A stretch of 64,000 nucleotides of DNA, taken from assembly GCF_045788535.1 (NCBI RefSeq), contig NZ_CP074074.1, positions 682,001 to 746,000 on the forward strand, written 5' to 3'. Of this stretch, positions 18,401-25,796 are shown piece by piece (position 1 is the stretch's first letter; each line of letters begins with the position of its first letter). The notes beneath the pieces were generated by a model. The model was given only the letters and a program-made list of their open reading frames with translations. It did not search any database and was not told the DNA's origin. A program made the translations under genes and the position numbers. This stretch comes from Allotamlana fucoidanivorans (GTDB lineage: Bacteria; Bacteroidota; Bacteroidia; Flavobacteriales; Flavobacteriaceae).

Positions 18401-19099
18401 TTAAAGGATATAAAACATCAAACCAATTTTTAGCGTACTCATTTCAATACGTGCTCCATCTATTTTAGCCTGCTCAGAAAATATAGGATTAAGCGCATAA
18501 TACACATGAATATTCCACGTATTATATCCTGCACTTACCATAAGTCCGTATTGAAAATTATCAAAATGTGGGTTATTACTGTATTTAAAGCTTCCTAAGT
18601 CACCTATATACTTTGTAGTATGCGTTAACAAATATCCCACCTTAAATCCAGCATAAATTCGCCAAAATTCAAAATCAGTCGGGGTAGATGTTCGCCATCT
18701 GAATTCAAAAGGGACTTCAATTAAATGCGTAGATATTTTATTTTTTGAAAAGCTACTTCCTTCTGGAATAATATTATACAAGAAAACACCGTTAGCATCC
18801 TTTGAAATAAGAATGTTATGATTATACGAATTTGTTGAATAGCCCAAACCTATGGCTATAGCCTTATTTCTGGCTTTATTAACAGGCATATCCTTTAGAT
18901 AACCGAGGTTAAAACCAAGAGAAAAGCCACGTTGCCGCAGTCCAACAGGGGTATTGGTAAGCAAATTATAAGTCATTGTTGCGTAAAAATGATCCTCTTT
19001 GTATAGTGAATCGACAACACCAGACTTAGGCAGCTTCTCTTGCGCAAAAATAGTTAGCGAAATAAAGACGACAAAGAAAACCGAAAAACAATATTTCAT
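18401..19099 (-). CDS. PorT-like outer-membrane protein
   Basis: A 232-residue exported protein. A TTG two codons upstream is open, but the ATG at 19099 starts a standard signal peptide (MKYCFSVFFVVFISLTIFA, cut before Q). The mature chain shows about eight beta strands, including HLIEVPFEFRWRTS and FWRIYAGFKVGYLL, which resembles the PorT/outer-membrane beta-barrel family; PorT itself is needed for type IX secretion and gliding in Bacteroidota. Identity as the actual PorT orthologue is plausible but not proven. It lies downstream of the exbBDD operon on the same strand, after a terminator. Confidence 0.6.
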   Translation of the reverse strand: MKYCFSVFFVVFISLTIFAQEKLPKSGVVDSLYKEDHFYATMTYNLLTNTPVGLRQRGFSLGFNLGYLKDMPVNKARNKAIAIGLGYSTNSYNHNILISKDANGVFLYNIIPEGSSFSKNKISTHLIEVPFEFRWRTSTPTDFEFWRIYAGFKVGYLLTHTTKYIGDLGSFKYSNNPHFDNFQYGLMVSAGYNTWNIHVYYALNPIFSEQAKIDGARIEMSTLKIGLMFYIL

Positions 19100-19161
19100 T
19101 TCCAATATAAAATTTCAATATGAAATACTAAGATAGTATTAGCGTATACATATATACAAAC

Positions 19162-19194
19162 AAAAAAGGTGTTTTGATAACAAAACACCTTTTT
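19162..19194 (-). terminator. Terminator of the exb operon
   Basis: AAGGTGTTTTG (19166-19176), loop ATAA, CAAAACACCTT (19181-19191). On the minus strand the hairpin is followed by six T residues. On the plus strand a shorter T-run is also present, so it may work in both directions. Confidence 0.85.
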
Positions 19195-19216
19195 CTTATA
19201 AAATTAAGAGTAAAAA

Positions 19217-19693
19217 CTAATCTCTTCCAAAAACACTACCTTTTTTTGTAGTGTAATTTATTTTTAGAGCGTTTACTTTACGTAGCTCTTGTTTTATATC
19301 TCCAATTAAGCCCATATTAGCATCTTTATCAACCTTTAGAGCAGTGGTTAAGAAAGGTACTAACTCCTCTCTTTTTGAAGCCCTTTCAGCTGCTATAAAT
19401 GCTGCAATTTCACTGACACTTGCAAAATCATCATTAAGCTGAATTCTGGCTTCAGTACCAAACTGCTTATAGTTTGCACTAGGCTTACCTGCGTAGATAT
19501 ACATTACCAAATCTTTCTTATCAAGTTTTTCAACTTGATCAGCGAATGGTAAGTTATTTTCAATTTTTAAGGTGTTTTGTCTCATTACAGTAGCTACCAT
19601 AAAGAAGAATAACAACATAAATACAATATCCGGTAAGGAAGCCGTAGATATTGCAGGCAAATCACCTTTCTTTTTCTTATTAAATTTAGCCAT
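19217..19693 (-). CDS. exbD: ExbD/TolR-family energy-transducing protein
   Basis: A 158-residue ExbD-type protein with one membrane helix (residues 18-38, with STASLPDIVFMLLFFFMVATV; Asp22 in this helix is the proton-carrying residue of the family) and a periplasmic domain. It is the second of two consecutive ExbD genes and follows the first by 15 bases. With ExbB it uses the proton gradient to drive TonB-dependent receptors or a related system. Two different ExbD copies next to one ExbB is a common arrangement in Bacteroidota. No tonB gene is in the window. Confidence 0.9.
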   Translation of the reverse strand: MAKFNKKKKGDLPAISTASLPDIVFMLLFFFMVATVMRQNTLKIENNLPFADQVEKLDKKDLVMYIYAGKPSANYKQFGTEARIQLNDDFASVSEIAAFIAAERASKREELVPFLTTALKVDKDANMGLIGDIKQELRKVNALKINYTTKKGSVFGRD

Positions 19694-19708
19694 GTTCTAA
19701 ATATTAAA

Positions 19709-20296
19709 TTATTGTACTTCTGAAAGCTTTTGAGGATAATCAACTTTAATTTGATCTATCTGCTTCTTCAATTTATCTTTATTCCCAGGCCAATTAACAT
19801 CTTTATAGTTAGCTTCCATTTCAGTGAATGACATACCATATAACTGTTCCGCCCTGGCATCTCTTAAATGATTATATGCGGCCACAAGCTCATTTTGTAC
19901 TGCTATATATGTTTTGTATGTTGTTTCACGTTCATTCTTTAAGGAAATGATTGCTTTATCTGGATTATCAGAAGAACTAGGGTCTTTAGGCCCTTTACAA
20001 TAGTCACATGAACCATCTCCTCCATTGTCTAAGAATTCAATTGCTGCTTTTCTTAGATCCTTCAATTCCATTAATTCGTCCTCAACGAGCAATTGATCTT
20101 TACCATTTAATAATACAGTAAAAATATTTTTTTGCTTAATGATAACATCTTGATCAGACTCTTCCATTGGGGGAAGTTTTCTGTTAATACCAGAATCTGT
20201 CTCAATAGTAGTTGTTACTAAGAAGAAAATTAATAAAAGGAAAGCAATGTCGGCCATGGAGCCTGCGTTTACTTCTGGTGCTGCTCTTTTCGCCAT
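19709..20296 (-). CDS. exbD: ExbD/TolR-family energy-transducing protein
   Basis: A 195-residue ExbD-type protein. The membrane helix is at residues 11-28 (NAGSMADIAFLLLIFFLVTT), with the conserved Asp in MADIAFLLL. The periplasmic part (30-195) is longer than in the neighbouring copy and has a Cys pair in CDYCKG near residue 98-103, which might form a disulfide. It lies between a small membrane protein gene and the second exbD. Confidence 0.9.
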   Translation of the reverse strand: MAKRAAPEVNAGSMADIAFLLLIFFLVTTTIETDSGINRKLPPMEESDQDVIIKQKNIFTVLLNGKDQLLVEDELMELKDLRKAAIEFLDNGGDGSCDYCKGPKDPSSSDNPDKAIISLKNERETTYKTYIAVQNELVAAYNHLRDARAEQLYGMSFTEMEANYKDVNWPGNKDKLKKQIDQIKVDYPQKLSEVQ

Positions 20297-20304
20297 AGTT
20301 TTTG

Positions 20305-20736
20305 TTATTTATTAAATAATTTCTTTGCTCCGCCGTATAACATAGAGGCAATTGCTAAAAAAGCAAGAACATAAAATGTATATAAACCAGCTCCCACGTA
20401 CTTTGAAGTAGACTCAGTAATATCTACTCCTTTTTGAGTAAATGGTGTTAAATCTAAATCGGTTCCTGAAGACATAGCATAAGACACTACAACAACGGCT
20501 AAAAAGGCTCCAACAGTGACTAAGGTCTTTTTAATATTACCTGCAAATAATCCTTTAATTACAAACAAGACTACTAGTAATAATACAATACCCAGTACAA
20601 CATAGGCAATGTAGAGCATATTTCCGCTCATATCGTTAGCAGTCGACTCATCACCTGCCATAATCATTAGTGCAAAAATGGCACCAATAATAGCAAGTGC
20701 GAACGCTACTATTTTTAATATTTTATGTAAACCCAT
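20305..20736 (-). CDS. Small multipass membrane protein in the exb operon
   Basis: A 143-residue protein of unknown family with four predicted membrane helices (about residues 7-27, 40-62, 72-90 and 116-136) and a basic C-terminus (KKLFNK). It is inserted between exbB and the first exbD, 8 bases before exbD and 22 bases after exbB, so it is in the same operon. Its constant place suggests a part or stabiliser of the proton-driven complex, which is an inference. Confidence 0.7.
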   Translation of the reverse strand: MGLHKILKIVAFALAIIGAIFALMIMAGDESTANDMSGNMLYIAYVVLGIVLLLVVLFVIKGLFAGNIKKTLVTVGAFLAVVVVSYAMSSGTDLDLTPFTQKGVDITESTSKYVGAGLYTFYVLAFLAIASMLYGGAKKLFNK

Positions 20737-20758
20737 AATATCTTTTAAATTTTAATTA

Positions 20759-21529
20759 TTACTTCTTGTTTCTAATTAATAGATCCATTAACGTAATAGA
20801 AGCATCTTCCATACTGTTAACAATGCTATCAATTTTAGCAATAATATAATTGTAAAAAATTTGAAGGATAATAGCTACTACTAAACCAAATACCGTTGTT
20901 AAAAGAGCTACTTTAATACCTCCTGCAACAAGTGATGGTTGCATATCACCAGCCGCTTCAATTTTATCAAATGCTTGAATCATACCAATTACCGTACCCA
21001 TGAAACCAAGCATTGGTGCTAAGGCAATAAATAAAGATATCCAAGATACATTCTTTTCTAATTGTCCCATTTGTACACCTCCATAAGCTACAACCGCTTT
21101 TTCAGCAGCATCAAGACCTTCATCAGTTCTATCTAACCCTTGGTAGTAGATAGATGCGATAGGTCCTTTTGTATTTCTACAAACTTCTTTTGCAGCTTCT
21201 ACTCCACCTGATGCTAAAGCATCTTCAACATCTTGCGTTAATTTTTTTGTATTTGTAGTAGAAAGATTCAAAAAGATAATTCTTTCAATAGCAATTGCCA
21301 ATCCTAAAATTAAACATAACAATACAATCCCCATAAACCCAGGTCCTCCTTCTATAAACCTCTTTTTTAATTCTTGGTGAAATCCAAGCTCTTGCGCTGG
21401 CGCAGCATCGTCCTCTTGCGCTACGGTTACGGTTGTTACAGCTGTAGTTGTGTTTGCAATTGTAGTTGCATTAGCAGTTCCAAATACCATCATTCCTGTA
21501 ATGGCTAGGATAGAAAATAATCTTTTCAT
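20759..21529 (-). CDS. exbB: ExbB/MotA/TolQ-family proton channel
   Basis: A 256-residue protein. The N-terminus has a signal-like hydrophobic stretch (MKRLFSILAITGMMVFGTANA) and a Thr/Val-rich segment, then the three-helix MotA/TolQ/ExbB core: helix near 64-86 (GFMGIVLLCLILGLAIAIERI), a cytoplasmic loop, and ISLFIALAPMLGFMGTVIGMIQAFDKIE near 165-195, the TLLGLLGTV-like segment of the family, followed by a last helix. ExbB forms the pentamer around the ExbD dimer. It is the first gene of the four-gene operon. A TTTG-N22-TATCTTTA sequence upstream could be its promoter, with a mismatch in the last base. Confidence 0.93.
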   Translation of the reverse strand: MKRLFSILAITGMMVFGTANATTIANTTTAVTTVTVAQEDDAAPAQELGFHQELKKRFIEGGPGFMGIVLLCLILGLAIAIERIIFLNLSTTNTKKLTQDVEDALASGGVEAAKEVCRNTKGPIASIYYQGLDRTDEGLDAAEKAVVAYGGVQMGQLEKNVSWISLFIALAPMLGFMGTVIGMIQAFDKIEAAGDMQPSLVAGGIKVALLTTVFGLVVAIILQIFYNYIIAKIDSIVNSMEDASITLMDLLIRNKK

Positions 21530-21605
21530 TGTTCTCGATCTTAATTTTATTAGTTAAAGCGTTAAAGATATAAAAAAAAAGCAATTAAATAACAAAAAAT
21601 AACAG

Positions 21606-21693
21606 CAGAGAGGAAGGGATTCGAACCCTCGATACCCTTTTGAGGTATACACACTTTCCAGGCGTGCGCCTTCGACCACTCGGCCACCTCTCT
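21606..21693 (-). tRNA. tRNA-Ser (anticodon GGA)
   Basis: The minus strand folds into an 88-base class II tRNA: acceptor arms AGAGAGG (5') and CCTCTCT (3') with discriminator G, D-arm GGCCGAGTGGTC, anticodon loop CTGGAAA with GGA, a long variable arm (TGTGTATACCTCAAAAGGGTATC region), and T-arm GAGGGTTCGAATCCCTT. The CCA end is not encoded (CTG follows). It reads the serine codons UCC and UCU. The gene lies upstream of exbB on the same strand. Confidence 0.95.
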
Positions 21694-22310
21694 GTATTTT
21701 TGTTTACATTAAATTACTGGGGGCTGAAATAACAAAAAAAACTGCTAACCTTCAAATTTTAAGAGTTAATTTTACATCAATATAGCGCCAAATATGGCTT
21801 TAATGGTGGTTTTAAACAGGTTATATAACATAAAACTTTACTATGATTTTAAAATTAGTTTTATTGGTGAACTTAAAAAAAGGAGATTGACAGCAACATC
21901 CCAGGCATTTTGTTTACTTTTAAGTTGCTTTTTAACACGCTTTGATGCTTTCATACGTTAATCCAACCTTCGTCTTACACTAAGTCACCCCTCACTAGAA
22001 AGAATTCACTAAGAGTAAAGCTTTTAAACACTAATCATTATTTTATTTAAACATACCTCTGCTTCATCACAAATAGCATACGATGAAGTCACAAGCAAAA
22101 AATATCTCTGGAGGTTCTTATGGCTGTGTAGGTGCAAATTGGTCCTTTGCAGGAGGAAGAACTATTGAAAGAAGACTTAACTTGAACAATATGGGAAGCA
22201 TAGGGGCCGTATGGAAAAACAAGATTATTTAGAATTTAGACACCCAAATCCTTAGGTGCTTCTTTTGGTGTTTAAGCCAAATGGTACTGATAGAATTAAA
22301 ATACTTTTAA
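21694..22310. other. Intergenic region without clear gene (617 bases)
   Basis: AT-rich sequence between tRNA-Ser and the asparaginase gene. Apart from one weak 49-codon open frame (22083-22232, listed separately) I see no coding pattern, no strong hairpin and no consensus promoter on either strand. Confidence 0.5.
22083..22232 (+). CDS. Possible small peptide gene (49 aa), doubtful
   Basis: An ATG-started frame encodes MKSQAKNISGG followed by a 38-residue chain with SYGCVGANWSFAGG and ending in WKNKII. The Gly-Gly pair after 11 residues looks like a short double-glycine leader of exported peptides, but the leader is shorter than usual and there is no transporter or immunity gene nearby. It may also be a remnant of a larger gene. 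No family recognised. Confidence 0.25.
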   Translation: MKSQAKNISGGSYGCVGANWSFAGGRTIERRLNLNNMGSIGAVWKNKII

Positions 22311-23345
22311 CTAAGCACCCAATTCACCACGTAAGGACGTCTCATAAATCGTCTTAAATTCAGAATCAGACATGTTCTGCCCAAGCATGTACATTAATTT
22401 AGCTACGGCAGCTTCAGTAGTCATATCTTTCCCTGAAATGACGCCAATACGCTCTAACGCCTCACTTGTTTCATAATGTCCCATCATAACACTTCCTCCT
22501 AAACATTGTGTGATATTAATAAGGTATATCCCTGCCTTAATATATTCCTTTAAGGTATTTAAAAACCAATCTTCATTAGGGCAATTTCCTGCGCCATAAG
22601 TTTCAAGAATTACCGCCTTTAAATTAGGTGTTGCTAGCACATTTTTTAAAAAAACCTCTGTTATCCCTGGAAATAATTTAACAATAGCAATATTATTGTT
22701 TAAACGTTTGTTTACCTTGAGTGTGTTTTTGTGATTTAATTTACAGATATATTCACGATTGATTTTTAAATGCACGCCCGACTCTGCTAACTCAGGATAA
22801 TTGAATGAGGCAAAGGCTTGAAAATTTTCAGCGTTTAATTTCGTGGTTCTATTGGCTCTGTACAGCTTATATTCAAAATACAAACAAACTTCTTTGATTA
22901 CCGATTCGCCATTTTCCTGTAATGAGGCTACTTGAATGGAGGTAATTAAATTTTCTTTAGCATCGGTTCTTAAGTCGCCAATAGGCAGCTGAGACCCAGT
23001 AAAAATGACTGGCTTTGTTAGATCCTCTAACATAAAACTTAAAGCAGAGGCCGTATAACTCATAGTATCACTACCATGAAGCACAACAAAACCATCAAAC
23101 TCTAAATAATGTGTTTCAATTATTTCCGCTATTTTAACCCATAATTCTGGGTTCATATTACTAGAATCTATAGGCTCTTCAAAAGAAACCGTATCAATCT
23201 TGCAATCTAGTAATTGTAACTCTGGAATTTTATCCAGTAATGTTTTAAAATCAAATGTTTTTAAAGCTCCAGACTGAAAATCTTTAATCATACCAATGGT
23301 TCCACCAGTATAAAGGAGTAATATATTAGGTTTGACTTTACGCAT
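22311..23345 (-). CDS. ansA: Type I (cytoplasmic) L-asparaginase
   Basis: A 344-residue asparaginase that hydrolyses L-asparagine to aspartate and ammonia. The two catalytic segments are visible: ILLLYTGGTIGMI at residues 8-20, with the nucleophile Thr in TGGTIG, and VVLHGSDTMSYTASALSF near 86-103, with the Thr/Asp/Lys-type second triad in HGSDTM. There is no signal peptide, which fits the cytoplasmic type I form. It starts 3 bases after tatD ends, so the two are one operon on the minus strand. Confidence 0.93.
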   Translation of the reverse strand: MRKVKPNILLLYTGGTIGMIKDFQSGALKTFDFKTLLDKIPELQLLDCKIDTVSFEEPIDSSNMNPELWVKIAEIIETHYLEFDGFVVLHGSDTMSYTASALSFMLEDLTKPVIFTGSQLPIGDLRTDAKENLITSIQVASLQENGESVIKEVCLYFEYKLYRANRTTKLNAENFQAFASFNYPELAESGVHLKINREYICKLNHKNTLKVNKRLNNNIAIVKLFPGITEVFLKNVLATPNLKAVILETYGAGNCPNEDWFLNTLKEYIKAGIYLINITQCLGGSVMMGHYETSEALERIGVISGKDMTTEAAVAKLMYMLGQNMSDSEFKTIYETSLRGELGA

Positions 23346-23348
23346 AGG

Positions 23349-24116
23349 CTAGATTTTAAATACCTCTTTTGAATTTTGAGTGGTGATACGTGCAATTTCT
23401 TCAACAGGCTTACTATAAATTTCAGAAAGCTTTTCTAACACCTTTATAATATAAGCACTCTCGTTTCTTTTTCCTCTAAATGGTACTGGTGATAAATAAG
23501 GTGCATCGGTTTCTAAAACGACATGTTTTAAGTCTATCTGACTTAAAAACCGATCAATTTTCCCGTTCTTAAACGTGGCGACCCCACCAATACCTAATTT
23601 CATATTATAAGATAGGGCTTGGTGTGCTTGCTCTAAAGTCCCTGTAAAGCAATGAAAAATGCCAAATAAACTAGCATCTTTTTCTTCTTCTAAAACCTCA
23701 AAAATCGCATCAAACGCTTCCCTACAATGAATTACAATAGGTAGTTTATACTTTTTTGCCAGTTGTATTTGGTATTTAAACGCTTTTTTTTGAATCTCTA
23801 AAGTAGAGGCGTCCCAATATAAATCAATCCCAATTTCACCCAACGCATAGAACTTTCTTTGAGACAACATAGAAGCCACATGTTCTAGCTCCTCTCTATA
23901 ATTTTCGTTTACGTGTGTAGGATGCAAGCCCATCATTAAAAAAATATGATTTGGAAAATCTTTTTCTAATTGTAACATGGCATCTGTGTAGGTTGCATCA
24001 ATAGCTGGTATAAAAAATCTGGAAACTCCAGCATCAATCGCCCGTTCAATCATTTCTTGTCTATCCTCTTCAAATGCTTCGCTATATAAATGGGTATGTG
24101 TATCAGTAATAATCAA
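23349..24116 (-). CDS. tatD: TatD-family metal-dependent DNase
   Basis: A 255-residue TIM-barrel hydrolase. Metal ligands are in DTHTHLYSEAF (residues 5-15, HxH), GEIGIDLYWD (near 95-104, Glu), PIVIHCREAFD (near 130), FHCFTGT (near 154) and ETDAPYL (near 203-209). TatD proteins are 3'-5' exonucleases involved in DNA repair and peroxide damage. It is the first gene of a two-gene operon with asparaginase and is divergent from the retropepsin-like gene. Confidence 0.93.
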   Translation of the reverse strand: MIITDTHTHLYSEAFEEDRQEMIERAIDAGVSRFFIPAIDATYTDAMLQLEKDFPNHIFLMMGLHPTHVNENYREELEHVASMLSQRKFYALGEIGIDLYWDASTLEIQKKAFKYQIQLAKKYKLPIVIHCREAFDAIFEVLEEEKDASLFGIFHCFTGTLEQAHQALSYNMKLGIGGVATFKNGKIDRFLSQIDLKHVVLETDAPYLSPVPFRGKRNESAYIIKVLEKLSEIYSKPVEEIARITTQNSKEVFKI

Positions 24117-24197
24117 GTATATCCTGCTTTAATTAAACTTAATTTTTTTGTAAAAATAATCGTTTTTACATGATTATATTTGTTTAAAATAAATAAG

Positions 24198-24638
24198 ATG
24201 GAAACGCTTCAAGAATTTCTTCTGGAAAAAGGTTATGCTAAAGTAAAATTACATTTAACCAAAACAAACCACTTTGAAATTAAAGCTAGCATAAATGGCA
24301 AACGAGGTTTGTTTATATTAGATACTGGTGCTTCGAGTTCTTGTGTAGGGTTTGAAGGTATAGAACGATTTAAGCTAAAGGCTGAAGATTCTATTATTAA
24401 AGCAGCTGGCGCTGGCGCCATAAATATGGACACCAAAATGGCTAAAAAAAATAAAATTAAAATTGGCAAATGGAGCAACAACAAAATTCTTCTTGTCCTC
24501 TTTAATCTTACACATGTAAACACTGCTCTTATTAACCATAACTCCAAACCCGTTGATGGTATTATTGGAGCCGATATCTTGAAAAAAGCCAAAGCCATCA
24601 TTGATTATCAGAAGAAATACTTATATTTAAAGTTATAA
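24198..24638 (+). CDS. Retropepsin-like aspartic protease homologue
   Basis: A 146-residue protein (start at ATG 24198; a TTG at 24180 lies within a likely -7 element TATATTTG, 24175-24182). The active-site triad FILDTGASSSCVG is at residues 39-51, with Asp42; the second signature GIIGADIL is near residue 118-125. This is the single-domain retropepsin-like fold that works as a dimer. No signal peptide is seen, so it is probably cytoplasmic. Substrates of these bacterial proteins are largely unknown. It is followed 30 bases later by a response-regulator gene. Confidence 0.8.
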   Translation: METLQEFLLEKGYAKVKLHLTKTNHFEIKASINGKRGLFILDTGASSSCVGFEGIERFKLKAEDSIIKAAGAGAINMDTKMAKKNKIKIGKWSNNKILLVLFNLTHVNTALINHNSKPVDGIIGADILKKAKAIIDYQKKYLYLKL

Positions 24639-24668
24639 TTAGGTTAATTAATAGCGTTTTTACCTCCT

Positions 24669-25301
24669 ATGATTACATCTCTAGTGATTGCAGATGACCA
24701 CCCCTTATTGTTGCGGGGATTAACAGATTTTTTAACTTCTAGAGGCTTTAATGTGGTGGGCAGTGCAGAAGACGGAAAAAAGGCATACAATCTTATTGTA
24801 AAGCTCAAACCAGATATTGCCATCCTTGATATACGAATGCCTTATAAAACCGGACTAGAAATAGCAGAAGCTTGCATGAAGCACGACTTACCTACTAAAA
24901 TTATACTCATCACGTTTGACAAGGAAGAAGATTTATATGATAAAGCAAAAGCCTTTAATGTCTATGGTTATATACTAAAAGAGTTTGCTATTGAAGAAAT
25001 TGAAACCTGTATAACACATGTTGTTGAAGGCAAACCTTATTTTAGTGAAGAAATTGCTTCATATCTAAACTCAAGTGATACAATAAAAACACCCGAAGAC
25101 CTCAATCTACTCACTAAAAGCGAATTAAAGATTGCCCAATTAATTTCCCATAATAAAACCAGCCAAGAAATTGCTAACGAGCTATCAATCTCAATACGAA
25201 CTGTAGAAAAACACCGGAGCAATATGGTTCATAAATTAGGGCTAGACAATAAACCTACATCGTTACTTATTTGGGCAAATACAAACAAAAACTTCCTTTA
25301 A
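24669..25301 (+). CDS. Orphan NarL/LuxR-type response regulator
   Basis: A 210-residue two-domain regulator. Residues 1-115 are the receiver: acidic pair Asp9-Asp10, phosphoacceptor Asp54 in AILDIRMP, Thr82 and Lys104 (YILKEF). Residues 146-205 are a LuxR-type helix-turn-helix (LTKSELKIAQLISHNKTSQEIANELSISIRTVEKHRSNMVHKLGL). No histidine kinase gene is near, so its partner is elsewhere. Its stop codon touches a near-perfect 24-base palindrome that recurs 144 bases further on; both sit in front of promoter-like -7 elements, so they are the best candidates for its binding sites. Confidence 0.92.
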   Translation: MITSLVIADDHPLLLRGLTDFLTSRGFNVVGSAEDGKKAYNLIVKLKPDIAILDIRMPYKTGLEIAEACMKHDLPTKIILITFDKEEDLYDKAKAFNVYGYILKEFAIEEIETCITHVVEGKPYFSEEIASYLNSSDTIKTPEDLNLLTKSELKIAQLISHNKTSQEIANELSISIRTVEKHRSNMVHKLGLDNKPTSLLIWANTNKNFL

Positions 25302-25323
25302 AATACGTACTAGTGCGTATTTT
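25300..25323. promoter_or_regulatory. Palindromic operator, copy 1 (likely response-regulator site)
   Basis: AAAATACG (25300-25307), spacer TACTAGTG, CGTATTTT (25316-25323). The spacer is itself nearly palindromic (ACTAGT), so the site is symmetric over 24 bases except for one pair. It is centred 31.5 bases before a TAATTTTA element. Confidence 0.65.
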
Positions 25324-25342
25324 ATATATCAGAATAACGCAT

Positions 25343-25418
25343 TAATTTTACAGAGCTATTAATTAGTTCTTAGGGAGAATTATAGAAGGCTCTAGATTAT
25401 GATAATCTAGGGCTTTCT
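25343..25418 (+). ncRNA. Candidate small RNA 1 with its -7 element
   Basis: A -7-like TAATTTTA (25343-25350, one mismatch) is followed at 25355 by GCTATTAATTA, which is repeated exactly in unit 2 at the predicted transcription start. The RNA would continue through GAGAATT (25375-25381) and a hairpin of about 15 pairs (25384-25398 with 25404-25418, loop ATGAT), then TTTCTTG and TTTT. No reading frame of useful length is present. It is inferred from the duplication and structure only. Confidence 0.45.
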
Positions 25419-25443
25419 TGCTTTTAAAAGCTTAGAAATCATA

Positions 25444-25467
25444 AAAATACGTAGTAATGCGTATTTT
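25444..25467. promoter_or_regulatory. Palindromic operator, copy 2
   Basis: AAAATACG (25444-25451), spacer TAGTAATG, CGTATTTT (25460-25467): the same arms and the same spacer length as copy 1. It is centred 31.5 bases before TATCTTTG, a full match to TAnnTTTG. Confidence 0.65.
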
Positions 25468-25486
25468 ATTTCTGCTTAGTCTTCTT

Positions 25487-25561
25487 TATCTTTGAGATGC
25501 TATTAATTAAATTCTTTTGAGAGAGAATTTATATCTACTCTGCATCGTAAAGGTGCAGAGT
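25487..25561 (+). ncRNA. Candidate small RNA 2 or leader, with its -7 element
   Basis: TATCTTTG (25487-25494) then GCTATTAATTA at 25499, exactly as far from its palindrome as in unit 1. The transcript has GAGAATT (25523-25529) and a hairpin ACTCTGCATC (25537-25546), loop GTAAA, GGTGCAGAGT (25552-25561). No T-run follows, so it may read on into the microprotein frame 31 bases later and end at the terminator at 25741. Confidence 0.45.
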
Positions 25562-25591
25562 ATTTAACCTTCAAAACTATTGCAAAGCAAC

Positions 25592-25708
25592 ATGCGAAAT
25601 CATTCAACCATGAAAACAGACCATATCCTTACAAAGTGCTGCATCGTTGGGTTAGTATTCTTAGTTGTAGCTATTGTGTTTGTAAATATTTTTATGATTA
25701 TCTATTAG
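25592..25708 (+). CDS. Candidate single-pass membrane microprotein (32-38 aa)
   Basis: An in-frame pair of ATG codons (25592 and 25610) begins a peptide of 38 or 32 residues: a polar, slightly basic start (MKTDHILTK), a Cys pair (CC), then about 20 hydrophobic residues (IVGLVFLVVAIVFVNIFMII) ending in Tyr. This is the layout of a small single-pass membrane protein. It lies between small RNA unit 2 and a strong terminator, so it is probably the only translated part of that transcript. No family recognised. Confidence 0.5.
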   Translation: MRNHSTMKTDHILTKCCIVGLVFLVVAIVFVNIFMIIY

Positions 25709-25734
25709 TTAAAAAATCAAGAATTCCCGAATCC

Positions 25735-25774
25735 GAAAAAAAGGGGGTGTTATTTTCATAACACCCCCTTTTTT
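25735..25774. terminator. Bidirectional terminator between microprotein and sucB
   Basis: AAGGGGGTGTTAT (25741-25753), loop TTTC, ATAACACCCCCTT (25758-25770): a perfect 13-pair stem, with A residues before and T residues after. It can end rightward transcription from the response-regulator region and leftward transcription of sucAB. Confidence 0.93.
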
Positions 25775-25796
25775 ACATATAACATTTTTTAAAAGC

